Virus record (IMG/VR): IMGVR_UViG_3300047471_000266
Span: 1-39,665 of that record
DNA: 39,665 bases
DNA from: a virus
Reading direction: 5' to 3' (one strand)
The notes under the pieces were generated by a model, which was given only the letters and a program-made list of their open reading frames with translations, had not been told where the DNA came from and did not search any database. The first letter of the stretch is position 1, and every line of letters starts with the position of its first letter. This document shows positions 1 through 5,682 of the stretch, piece by piece. Both the position numbers and the translations under genes were made by a program.

Positions 1-127
1 TCGCCGATCGGGACGCGACGATCGCGCGGCTGCGGGAGTTCCTGACCCTTCAGAAGTCTCACTATCAGGCCGCACTTGACGGAGGTGCGGCGTCTGACAC
101 ATTCCTGAGCCGCATTCGCGGCAAGCG
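1..127. repeat. Terminal direct repeat (assembly circularity overlap)
   Basis: Bases 1-127 are identical to bases 39539-39665. An exact overlap of this size at contig ends is what a de Bruijn assembler leaves on a circular or circularly permuted molecule (127 is a common largest k-mer), so it is more likely an assembly overlap than a physical terminal repeat. The reading frame of the small gene at both ends joins cleanly across it, which supports closure. Confidence 0.93.
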
Positions 128-188
128 AGACATGTGCGGCGAGGCGTTGGCCCAATTGCCCCTGACGCCCGCGAAGGAGACCCGATGA
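1..188 (+). CDS. Small hypothetical protein, 3' part (gene crosses the circular join)
   Basis: This is the 3' part of the gene that starts at 39460. Read in the frame starting at base 3 it gives ADRDATIARLREF, then a short helical stretch, ending LTPAKETR and a TGA at 186-188. The stop overlaps the next ATG (185-187) as ATGA. Its last codons carry the Shine-Dalgarno sequence AAGGAG of the next gene, as in most junctions of this arm. The ADRDATIARLRE segment is shared almost base for base with the gene at 37402. The complete protein would be about 88 residues, with no known domain; function unknown. Confidence 0.7.
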   Translation, partial: ADRDATIARLREFLTLQKSHYQAALDGGAASDTFLSRIRGKRDMCGEALAQLPLTPAKETR

Positions 189-526
189 CCGAAGTCGAAG
201 CCCGCGAATACATCGCCAAGGTGTTGGGCGACATGGAACGGCTCGCGCTTGGCGCGATCACGGCCACCGCCCGCATTGATGTCTTGACGCGCGAACGCGA
301 TGCGCTGCGGGAGGCGCAGGCGTGGCAGCCGATTGAGACGGCGCCAAAGGATCAGACGGCCGTGCTCGCAATAAATACGGGCAACCGCACCGGTGATCAC
401 GGCATGAAGGTGTGCTGGCGGATGGCCGTGGGCAGCGATGACTACCTCAACCCGCGCACGGGACAGCCATGGCGGCCGACCCATTGGATGCTGCTGCCGC
501 TGGCGCCCGCGAAGGAGGCCGACTAA
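185..526 (+). CDS. DUF551-like small phage protein (WQPIETAPKD...THWM)
   Basis: A 113-aa protein. The N-terminal half is helical (start MTEVEAREYIAKV). The C-terminal half carries the WQPIETAPKD motif and a late RPTHWMLLPL motif, the pattern of DUF551-type proteins that are common and of unknown function in phages. ATG 185 is chosen because AAGGAG lies 6 bases upstream and the start overlaps the previous stop (ATGA). It ends in AKEAD with TAATG coupling to the next gene. Bases 304-342 are identical to 37602-37640 inside the paralogue at 37402, so the two genes share a module. Function unknown. Confidence 0.8.
   Translation: MTEVEAREYIAKVLGDMERLALGAITATARIDVLTRERDALREAQAWQPIETAPKDQTAVLAINTGNRTGDHGMKVCWRMAVGSDDYLNPRTGQPWRPTHWMLLPLAPAKEAD
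512..523 (+). repeat. Gene-junction cassette AAGGAGGCCGAC (one of eight)
   Basis: The same 12 bases occur at 512, 742, 965, 1158, 37798, 37893 and 38197, plus 1385-1395 with one change (TAGGAGG). Each is both the ribosome site of the next gene and the KEAD codons of the previous gene. It is followed by TAATG or by CGTG. Looser variants precede 185, 1596, 1977 and 36990. Confidence 0.9.
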
Positions 527-762
527 TGAGTTTGACCATTTGCAATCGCTATCAGGCGGATGTCGCTGGCGACCTCTGTCCCGAATGCTCGTGCCCCCGA
601 GACGCCCATGCCCAGTCGAAAGACACCGACGAGTGTGTAGACAGATTCTTGGAGTTATTTGAGCAAGCCGAAAGAGAACAGCCAGCGGCCATTGACCGCG
701 CCCGCACCCGTGAGCGCATCCTCGCCCGTCTGATTGCCGCGAAGGAGGCCGACCGTGGCTGA
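526..762 (+). CDS. Small Cys-pair hypothetical protein
   Basis: A 78-aa protein that starts inside TAATG at the previous stop. An N-terminal CPECSCPRDAH segment, with an earlier Cys at residue 6, could bind a metal, followed by a long charged helix. It ends in AKEADRG, encoded by the junction sequence that also carries AAGGAGG for the next GTG start. The 8-base overlap with the next gene (GTGGCTGA) implies coupled translation. No domain is recognised beyond the possible zinc knuckle. Confidence 0.75.
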   Translation: MSLTICNRYQADVAGDLCPECSCPRDAHAQSKDTDECVDRFLELFEQAEREQPAAIDRARTRERILARLIAAKEADRG

Positions 763-985
763 TGAACTCGCTCCGCTCAAGAGTCGCGAACGGCTGAAGG
801 GGACTGGCGACGTGCTGAAGGACCTAGCGCACGCCGAGCGGATGACCGACGCGAGCGGCGGCTTCGGCGAACTCGTGTTGCGCGGCCGTGAACTGGACTT
901 CGTGAACCGTGCGCTGCGCGTGGCGACTGGCGAAATCAAGGAACTGCGGAAGCGCCTTGGGGCGAAGGAGGCCGACCGTGGCTAA
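755..985 (+). CDS. Small helical hypothetical protein
   Basis: A 76-aa protein with a GTG start at 755, chosen because the junction AAGGAGGCCGAC lies immediately upstream and the start overlaps the previous stop. The sequence is mostly charged and helical (ERLKGTGDVLKDLAHAERM), probably a coiled coil. It ends in GAKEADRG, again using the junction cassette. No family is recognised; unrelated to its neighbours except for this C-terminal tag. Confidence 0.7.
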   Translation: MADELAPLKSRERLKGTGDVLKDLAHAERMTDASGGFGELVLRGRELDFVNRALRVATGEIKELRKRLGAKEADRG

Positions 986-1190
986 CTGTCGGATGTGCGG
1001 CGACCCGCTGAACGCCCACAACAGCGAAGGGCTGCAAGACTGCCTCAACCTCGTCATTGGTGGCTGGTATCGCAACGCGCAAGGGTCGTGGTCGAAGAAC
1101 CGGCATGAGGCAAAGAAGCGCGAATCCGCTGAGCGTAAGCGCGTGACGGCACTGCTCAAGGAGGCCGACCGTGGCAACAAAGCTGACTGA
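978..1190 (+). CDS. Small Cys-containing hypothetical protein
   Basis: A 70-aa protein with a GTG start at 978, inside GTGGCTAA at the previous stop. The N-terminus reads VANCRMCGDPLNAHN, a CxxC pair with nearby His and a later Cys that could form a small zinc site. The tail is basic (RHEAKKRESAERKR) and could contact nucleic acid. The KEADRG tag is followed here by NKAD, because the stop lies 13 bases past the usual place; the next gene therefore overlaps by 20 bases. Function unknown. Confidence 0.72.
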   Translation: MANCRMCGDPLNAHNSEGLQDCLNLVIGGWYRNAQGSWSKNRHEAKKRESAERKRVTALLKEADRGNKAD

Positions 1191-1386
1191 CTCGTGTTTG
1201 ATGAAGGCGGCTGACGATGAACCGATCTTCGTGCTCCGCGCGCAAGACCTGCTCGCGTCTCAACTCGTGCGCGACTGGGCGCAGCGGGCTGCGATGTTCA
1301 TCGGGAACGATGCACCGAAGGTCCGAGAAGCGTGGGCGCTCGCTGACGCGATGGACCAGTGGCCCACGCGCAAGTATCCCGATTAG
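1171..1386 (+). CDS. Conserved phage hypothetical protein (KLTDSCLMKAADDEPIF type)
   Basis: A 71-aa protein with a GTG start at 1171 just after AAGGAGGCCGACC. The sequence, with KAADDEPIFVLRAQD near the N-terminus and ALADAMDQWP near the C-terminus, looks like a small helical protein family I have seen repeatedly among phage and prophage hypotheticals. No catalytic residues are apparent. The stop TAG lies inside the next junction (TAGGAGGCCGACCGTG), so ribosome re-initiation at 1397 is likely. Confidence 0.78.
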   Translation: MATKLTDSCLMKAADDEPIFVLRAQDLLASQLVRDWAQRAAMFIGNDAPKVREAWALADAMDQWPTRKYPD

Positions 1387-1396
1387 GAGGCCGACC

Positions 1397-1606
1397 GTGG
1401 CTAACCCAGAACAGCCGCCGCAACTGATTACCGTGGTGCTCAACATCACGGGCGATACCAACCGCCATCCGTTGGAGTGGGCTGAAGAACTCGCCCGAGA
1501 GTTCGCGCGGCAGTTGAATGCTGACCAAACGAAAGGCTGGACGCGATTCACGGTGGAGATTGACGACTGCTACCCGCTGAAACAGGAGCCGACTAATGCC
1601 CGCTAA
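1397..1606 (+). CDS. Small hypothetical protein
   Basis: A 69-aa protein with a GTG start at 1397 behind AGGAGGCCGACC. The sequence suggests a compact alpha/beta fold (LITVVLNITGD, then a helix EELAREFARQL, then a strand FTVEIDD). At its 3' end the junction variant CAGGAGCCGACTAATG occurs, but in this frame translation continues three codons beyond the internal ATG, so it overlaps the next reading frame by 11 bases. Function unknown. Confidence 0.7.
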   Translation: MANPEQPPQLITVVLNITGDTNRHPLEWAEELAREFARQLNADQTKGWTRFTVEIDDCYPLKQEPTNAR

Positions 1607-1817
1607 GCCCCTCGCGCTCCGCTACCGCCGCCGCCTCTGGCAGACGCTCCGGACGGTGGAACGTGGCTGAGACAAAACGGCCGCACAATGCGTGTGCCGC
1701 AAGCGACCGCGCCGCTGGTGCATCACTCACTGGCTGGAGACATTCAACCCGGTCACCGGCAAGCCGCGTCTCGTGCGCGAGTTCGCGGGGCCGGAACCGA
1801 AGGCGGGGCGACGATGA
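1596..1817 (+). pseudogene. Interrupted small basic protein (in-frame TGA or frameshift)
   Basis: From ATG 1596 one frame gives 24 basic residues, a TGA at 1668-1670, then 48 more residues in the same frame that look genuine (CVCRKRPRRWCITHWLE, later LVREFAGPEPKAGRR), ending at TGA 1815-1817. The last 48 bases match the 3' end of the intact gene at 38746 exactly and in the same frame, so this frame was once translated. A GTG at 1663 (GTGGCTGAGACAAAACGG) resembles the usual cassette start and would enter the same frame after a -1 slip at ACAAAAC. Possibilities are a decayed gene, a programmed frameshift, stop readthrough or an assembly error. Confidence 0.55.
1770..1817 (+). repeat. 48-bp gene-end repeat, copy 1
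   Basis: Identical to 38989-39036. It encodes LVREFAGPEPKAGRR plus the stop and, in its last 4 bases, the ATGA start of the following gene. The genes on either side are unrelated in the two places, so this looks like a recombination joint. Confidence 0.92.
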
Positions 1818-1984
1818 CGTTGGACGAGTTCATGCCGTTCCTGGTCGCGCGGATCAACGAAGCGGCGAAGGCGGGCAATAAGGGCGAGTGCGTGCGACTG
1901 CTCAACGTCGGCATCGACTCGCTGACAGACGCACGGGACAAACTGCTGCTGGAGATGGCGAAGGAGACGCCCGACCATGATTGA
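1814..1984 (+). CDS. Small helical hypothetical protein
   Basis: A 56-aa protein starting at ATG 1814 within ATGA of the preceding stop; GGCGGGGCG upstream is a weak ribosome site. The sequence is helical (MTLDEFMPFLVARINEAAK) with a second helix DARDKLLLEMAKE, and ends PDHD. It overlaps the next start by 8 bases. The choice of this start over the longer upstream frame rests on the ATGA coupling and on the non-protein-like composition upstream. Function unknown. Confidence 0.7.
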   Translation: MTLDEFMPFLVARINEAAKAGNKGECVRLLNVGIDSLTDARDKLLLEMAKETPDHD

Positions 1985-2318
1985 CACGCGCTACTCGGCG
2001 GAGGAACTGCGTGCCAAGGCGGACGAACTGGCCTCCGACGCCGTCGCCTGTAAGCAGCAGATTGACGACTTCGAGGCTGAGAATCCAGACGCGGCGTGGG
2101 ACGTGGCCGAGGATGGGCCAAAGCCGCCATGTCCGTCATGCGACCAGAACGTCCCAGTCATCGCCATGCTGCGAGCGTGCGCCCGAGACGCCGAGACGCT
2201 GGCGGGGATTCGGGCGTGGCTGGTCGAGTCACAATCTGAACCGTGCGCCTGTTTGGAGTGCGCGTCATATCGCACCGCCATCGCTGAACTCGACCGACTC
2301 TCCCGAGGTGACGCATGA
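1977..2318 (+). CDS. Cys-pair hypothetical protein
   Basis: A 113-aa protein. A helical acidic N-terminus (YSAEELRAKADELASDA) is followed by CPSC at about residue 52 and CACLEC at about residue 95, a set of Cys pairs that could bind one or two zinc ions. AAGGAG lies 12 bases upstream of ATG 1977. The stop overlaps the next ATG (ATGA). No known family recognised; it fits the run of small metal-binding proteins in this arm. Confidence 0.75.
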   Translation: MIDTRYSAEELRAKADELASDAVACKQQIDDFEAENPDAAWDVAEDGPKPPCPSCDQNVPVIAMLRACARDAETLAGIRAWLVESQSEPCACLECASYRTAIAELDRLSRGDA

Positions 2319-2497
2319 CTGAGGACCGCACTGTGAGACTTCCTGTGAATCTGAACATCCTGATTCTTGTCTGGACACTCATCGGCGTGCTTGGCCTAGC
2401 GATGTGGATCAGCGTTATGACGTTCGGACACGCCATCACCATCACAGTGGACGGTCACACACACGTCGTGTATATGGGGAAGGCTGAACGGCCATGA
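2315..2497 (+). CDS. Single-pass membrane protein
   Basis: A 60-aa protein with one clear hydrophobic segment (NILILVWTLIGVLGLAMWISVM, residues about 14-35) between a short charged N-terminus and a polar tail containing ITITVDGHTHVVY. It is coupled by ATGA at both ends. Probably an inner-membrane protein; a role in lysis, exclusion or host takeover cannot be told apart from sequence. Confidence 0.72.
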   Translation: MTEDRTVRLPVNLNILILVWTLIGVLGLAMWISVMTFGHAITITVDGHTHVVYMGKAERP

Positions 2498-2814
2498 CTG
2501 ACCCCACGACGCTCTCGGCGGCGGAGTTGGACGAGATAGCGAACCGCGAGGTGTGTTTCACGAACGGCATCGGCTGGCGCATTGTGCTGACCGCCGAGGA
2601 GTGTGACGCCCTCGTCGCCCAAGCCCGACGCACCGAGGCGGCCGAGCGCGAAGTTGATCGGCTGAAGGACTACATCGGCAAGTTACATGCTGGGTTTGTA
2701 GCCTTGCGCGAAGATTCCGACCCCTGCGGCGAAACCTTCATGTTTAGCGAGGCCGCCAACGCCCTGTTTGACCGCATCACTCAGTTTTCGCTAACCGACA
2801 CAGAGAAGGGTTAA
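2494..2814 (+). CDS. Helical hypothetical protein
   Basis: A 106-aa protein, ATGA-coupled to the membrane protein upstream. It has charged helices with heptad character (ARRTEAAEREVDRLKDYIGKL, residues about 44-64), suggesting a coiled coil. It is the last member of the overlapping cluster that begins near 36 kb; the next gene starts after an 11-base gap, so a new translation unit begins at 2826. No family recognised. Confidence 0.7.
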   Translation: MTDPTTLSAAELDEIANREVCFTNGIGWRIVLTAEECDALVAQARRTEAAEREVDRLKDYIGKLHAGFVALREDSDPCGETFMFSEAANALFDRITQFSLTDTEKG

Positions 2815-2825
2815 GATCCGCGCCT

Positions 2826-3155
2826 ATGGCCAACATCGACCTCGAAATTGCCCTTGTCCCGTTCAACATGGCCGGTGACCCCAACCAGCCGTTGCATCGC
2901 GGCGGCCTCAAGCAAATCGGCGTGGCCTTCAACGGGACGCCGGTCTATGTCGGAGACTTTTCCGGCGGCATGCCCACGGCTGACCTGCATACCGGCGTCA
3001 TCACGCTGGTGAATCCAGCGCCGAATCCGCCGACCAAGGCGAACTACATCATCTACAAGGGCGCGGGCCGCATTCTGATGAGCCCAAATTTCAACTGGTT
3101 GGCTCCTGATGGTCAGGACGGCCCCGGCTTCCTCTACATCGCACAGGAATACTGA
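2826..3155 (+). CDS. Hypothetical protein, beta-rich, precedes the TIM-barrel-like gene
   Basis: A 109-aa protein with mostly beta and loop character (GVAFNGTPVYVGDFSGG, then PPTKANYIIYKGAGRIL), unlike the charged helical proteins upstream. Ribosome site weak (AGAAGGG about 15 bases upstream). It sits 1 base before the 376-aa gene and shares its style, so it may be a partner of that protein, for example a small structural or attachment protein. That role is inference only; no homologue is recognised. Confidence 0.7.
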   Translation: MANIDLEIALVPFNMAGDPNQPLHRGGLKQIGVAFNGTPVYVGDFSGGMPTADLHTGVITLVNPAPNPPTKANYIIYKGAGRILMSPNFNWLAPDGQDGPGFLYIAQEY

Positions 3156-3156
3156 C

Positions 3157-4287
3157 GTGTCGGTCATGACCTGCATCGCCAGTTACCCCCAGACCGCCCC
3201 ACAGCCGCCCGTGACGCTTCCGGGCCGTCAGACCCTCATCCATGCCCCGACGCGCTTCGGCGGGGGCGTGTGGGCCGACACGGGGCAACTGGGGCGCATC
3301 CCGTCGTGGGGGCCGGAGATCGGGATGCTGACCGCCAAGGCTGACCGTCAGGCGGTCTATGCGGCGCACAAGGCTGCCGGAGCGCAGGGGTTGTGGTTCT
3401 GCACGTTCATCCACTATCAGGAAGATGGCGTGGCCTACCCGGACGGCATTGCCGGGTGGAACGACTTCACCGGCAACTTCAGCCAAGCCGCAGAACTGGC
3501 CTGCGAAATCCTCGAAGCCGGTCTGTATCCCTGTGTCGAACTCGGCGGGGACGAACTCGGCAGCCAGACGGTCATCGACCAGTTCCCGGCGTTCATGGCC
3601 GCGATGAAGTCCTCACGTCTGGGCGACCTCACCCAAGGCGGCCTGATGGTGACGCCGACGTTCGACAGTGACGCGGACGGGGACTGGTCTGACCCCGGCG
3701 ACAACTGGGCGCGGGTGTTCGTGGCGCTCCGAGCGCAGATGCCCGATGCGATGGTGCTCTGTCTGTGGCTGCCAGCAGGCTGGGGGAGATTGGGCGCCGA
3801 GAACCTGAACGAATCCGATGTCCACAACGCCGAAGCCTGCGTGGATCGCTTCTGCCAAGAGGGGCCAGCGACGACCGACTGTGAGTTCTTGGCCCCGTGG
3901 CCCGCGATTCTGCCGGGTTCCCAATGGGACAGCGAACATGGCATCTATCAGCCAAACTGGGCGTCTGACCCGTCCGGCTGGCTCCAGTTCGTGCAGATGA
4001 TGGCGCGACGTGTGCAAGCCGGATCGTGGGTGCCGCCACCGGATGAACCGTTTGACGTGCCCGGCGGCCTCGGGATCGGGGGTCCGCAGAACGGGCAACC
4101 CGTCACGGTGAGCGCCGATGCGCGGCACCCCACGACCTACACGTTCAACACTGGCCGTGGCGATACGACGTATTCGTGGGAAGAAATCAACACCTTTGGT
4201 TGGACGCATCAGGACGGCGTGACACCGGAACAACTCGACACGATCCGCATGGGCATTCGCCTCTGCGGTTGCAACACCAACGGCTAG
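3157..4287 (+). CDS. Large TIM-barrel / glycoside-hydrolase-like protein
   Basis: A 376-aa protein. GTG 3157 is chosen because AGGAA lies 8 bases upstream and it follows the previous stop directly; the longer frame upstream overlaps that gene. The pattern of alternating strands and helices, with acidic residues at strand ends (GLYPCVELGGDELGSQ, then MVLCLWLPAGWG), resembles a (beta/alpha)8 hydrolase barrel of about 270 residues. A Gly/Pro-rich linker and an 80-residue C-terminal domain follow (TYSWEEINTFGW). No signal peptide. It lies next to a holin-like gene and away from the virion cluster; it could be a receptor or capsule hydrolase or an atypical lysin. Catalytic residues are not assigned. 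Confidence 0.78.
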   Translation: MSVMTCIASYPQTAPQPPVTLPGRQTLIHAPTRFGGGVWADTGQLGRIPSWGPEIGMLTAKADRQAVYAAHKAAGAQGLWFCTFIHYQEDGVAYPDGIAGWNDFTGNFSQAAELACEILEAGLYPCVELGGDELGSQTVIDQFPAFMAAMKSSRLGDLTQGGLMVTPTFDSDADGDWSDPGDNWARVFVALRAQMPDAMVLCLWLPAGWGRLGAENLNESDVHNAEACVDRFCQEGPATTDCEFLAPWPAILPGSQWDSEHGIYQPNWASDPSGWLQFVQMMARRVQAGSWVPPPDEPFDVPGGLGIGGPQNGQPVTVSADARHPTTYTFNTGRGDTTYSWEEINTFGWTHQDGVTPEQLDTIRMGIRLCGCNTNG

Positions 4288-4296
4288 GAGCCTCCG

Positions 4297-4488
4297 ATGT
4301 TTCAGTTCTTCGTGCGAGTCATTCTCGGCGTCGTGCTCTACGTCGCGTTCTTTCTGTGTTTGCCGCCGGTGCTGCACCTGATGGGCTTCAGCATTGGCGA
4401 GGACATGCTGACGCTGCTCCATGTCGTGCTGGCGCTTGGCGTGCTGGCCTATGCCATCTGGGGCCGGCCCGTGCCGGTGCCCTGGTAG
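4297..4488 (+). CDS. Holin-like two-pass membrane protein
   Basis: A 63-aa protein with two hydrophobic segments (about residues 5-27, VRVILGVVLYVAFFLCLPPV, and 38-56, LLHVVLALGVLAYAIWG) separated by a short loop containing Glu and Asp, and a short Pro/Trp tail. Size and topology fit a class II holin, but no family motif is seen. AGGAG lies 7 bases upstream of ATG 4297. It ends in front of the long non-coding structured region. Confidence 0.6.
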   Translation: MFQFFVRVILGVVLYVAFFLCLPPVLHLMGFSIGEDMLTLLHVVLALGVLAYAIWGRPVPVPW

Positions 4489-4501
4489 TAGACTCTCTCA
4501 G

Positions 4502-4560
4502 CCGAACGGGAGGACACTGGGCGCTGTGGTTCCCCTAGACAGCGAGTTTTCCCGATTCGG
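4502..4560 (+). ncRNA. Nested stem-loop downstream of the holin-like gene
   Basis: Bases 4502-4511 pair with 4550-4560 (10 bp, one bulged A at 4555) and enclose an inner hairpin, CGCTGT 4522-4527 with ACAGCG 4539-4544, loop 11. A TTTT run (4547-4550) follows the inner hairpin, so the inner part could act as an intrinsic terminator. The outer stem suggests instead, or in addition, a defined RNA domain upstream of the larger fold at 4576. Confidence 0.5.
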
Positions 4561-4575
4561 CGTCGTGTTTTCAGT

Positions 4576-4713
4576 TTGGCGCGGCAGCACGGACAGGACG
4601 TGCCCCAACCTTCATGTCGCACATGTGGTGGGTCAAAGCCGGGTAGCTCCCGGTAGGACTGCGATTGCAGGCCGCCAGCGAGTATCAAGCCTCGCCCGCG
4701 CCAATTCGTTTTT
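4576..4713 (+). ncRNA. Candidate structured RNA, multi-branched, no known family
   Basis: A non-coding gap that folds on paper into a closed structure. P1: TTGGCGCGG 4576-4584 with CCGCGCCAA 4696-4704 (9 bp). Inside it: P2 4587-4591/4599-4603 (5 bp, 7-nt loop); P3 4604-4632 (CCC, ACC and CATGT pairing with ACATG, GGT and GGG, 11 bp with one bulge and a small internal loop); P4 4639-4643/4649-4653 (CCGGG/CCCGG); P5 4659-4662/4667-4670; P6 4678-4682/4691-4695 (GCGAG/CTCGC). P2-P3 and P6-P1 are contiguous, as in tRNA-type coaxial stacks. TTTTT follows at 4709-4713. It is too long, with the wrong loops, for a tRNA; no tag frame for a tmRNA. No coding frame here looks real. Confidence 0.55.
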
Positions 4714-4727
4714 CATAGGAGGCCCTG

Positions 4728-5099
4728 ATGGTGAGACTGCTTCGCTCCCGTGCCGTGTCCGCTGTCGCGCTCGTGCTGGCGCTGTCGATCGTATCGGCGT
4801 GCAATGAAAAGCAGGCCGCGGCTGAAGCCTTGATTGGGCTATCGCAGGCGGCCATCCTCGCCAATAGCACACTCGACGCCAACGGCAAGCCGCTGCTGTC
4901 CACGGCTGATACCGGCGCGGTGCTGCAATACGCGAATCAGGGGTTGGTCGTCATCCAAGCATCGGCTAGCGGTTGGAAAGTGGCGCTCAAGACGGGCTGG
5001 TCCGCGGCCGTCGATGACATTCAGGCGAAGCATCCCAACGCCGGGACGACCTTGCGCGTGGCGCTGGCGGCGGTGACGGCCGCGATCGGGGCGCTGTGA
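4728..5099 (+). CDS. Small lipoprotein
   Basis: A 123-aa protein with a basic N-terminus, a hydrophobic stretch and a lipobox VSAC (Cys25), so signal peptidase II processing is expected. The mature part is Ala-rich and helical (AAAEALIGLSQAAILAN), ending in a second hydrophobic stretch VALAAVTAAIGAL. AGGAGG lies 7 bases upstream of ATG 4728. It follows the structured RNA. The role is unknown: an outer-membrane lipoprotein for lysis (o-spanin-like) or superinfection exclusion are options, but no i-spanin partner is evident. Confidence 0.75.
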   Translation: MVRLLRSRAVSAVALVLALSIVSACNEKQAAAEALIGLSQAAILANSTLDANGKPLLSTADTGAVLQYANQGLVVIQASASGWKVALKTGWSAAVDDIQAKHPNAGTTLRVALAAVTAAIGAL

Positions 5100-5272
5100 G
5101 ACGGGTCACGAACACGGCGACTTACCGTAAGTGCAGCGAATGCACCAACGGATCGATCGTCTTTACAGACGGCCGCGAGCCCGCCAAGGTCGAATGTCCC
5201 ACATGCGGCGGGACCGCTGAACTGCTCGAATCTCGCGTCATTGAAATCATCGAAGAAATGGACATCACCTAA
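5096..5272 (+). CDS. Zinc-ribbon small protein
   Basis: A 58-aa protein with a GTG start overlapping the previous stop (GTGA). Two CxxC pairs, CSEC (residues 13-16) and CPTC (residues 34-37), separated by a strand-rich spacer, give a typical zinc ribbon, followed by a helix ESRVIEIIEEMD. Possible nucleic-acid or protein adaptor; function unknown. TAATG coupling to the next gene. Confidence 0.75.
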   Translation: MRRVTNTATYRKCSECTNGSIVFTDGREPAKVECPTCGGTAELLESRVIEIIEEMDIT

Positions 5273-5451
5273 TGGCTGACATCACCCCGCAGGAAATCGA
5301 ACTCGCCATCGCCTTGGCCGAGAAGGTGCTGTCGCTGTTGAACGGCAGCAAGTCGGCGGCGGAAGTGGCCGGCGAGATCGAAGCGCAAATCACCGGCAAT
5401 CAGAAATGGCTGAAAGACCACGGCTTCTTCCCGCCGAACACGGGGGCGTAA
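5272..5451 (+). CDS. Small helical hypothetical protein
   Basis: A 59-aa protein beginning in TAATG. It is helical throughout the first 50 residues (QEIELAIALAEKVLSLLNG, then AEVAGEIEAQITGN), ending in a Pro/Phe-rich tail. No transmembrane segment or motif. Acidic overall. Confidence 0.7.
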   Translation: MADITPQEIELAIALAEKVLSLLNGSKSAAEVAGEIEAQITGNQKWLKDHGFFPPNTGA

Positions 5452-5454
5452 CCG

Positions 5455-5682
5455 GTGCATCCAGACCAATTCCGCCTCGCCAAGCCAGCCACGAACGACG
5501 CCGCCGACGACCAGACCGATCTGGCCCGCCGCGCCGCCCGCTACCATGACGCGCTGACCGAGATTGCCCAGAGGCCCATCCCGAGCTTCCCCGCGCCGCC
5601 CGGCGACACGTTCGGGCCGAAAGTGAAGCTCGCGGATGTGCAGGCGATGCGAGATGTGGCGCGGGAAGCGTTGAAGGGCTGA
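5455..5682 (+). CDS. Small hypothetical protein
   Basis: A 75-aa protein with a GTG start at 5455, 3 bases after the previous stop. Soluble, helical ends (DLARRAARYHDALTEIA and LADVQAMRDVAREALKG) around a Pro-rich centre. The stop overlaps the next start (TGATG). No recognised domain. Confidence 0.68.
   Translation: MHPDQFRLAKPATNDAADDQTDLARRAARYHDALTEIAQRPIPSFPAPPGDTFGPKVKLADVQAMRDVAREALKG

Noticed and set aside
3613-4422. 269-aa minus-strand frame opposite the barrel-like gene
   Set aside because: Antisense shadow; Arg/His-rich composition, while the plus frame is clearly protein-like and in operon context.
4578-4703. Possible tRNA or tmRNA (7-bp acceptor-like stem GGCGCGG/CCGCGCC with adjoining T-arm-like hairpin and CCA at 4701-4703)
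   Set aside because: Length is 125 bases, the T-loop-like loop has 8 bases with no TTC, no 7-base anticodon loop on a 5-bp stem is present, and CCA falls inside the closing stem. No tag reading frame.
4421-4807. 128-aa plus frame across the structured gap
   Set aside because: Overlaps the end of the holin-like gene and the start of the lipoprotein out of frame; Arg/Cys/Pro-rich and no ribosome site.
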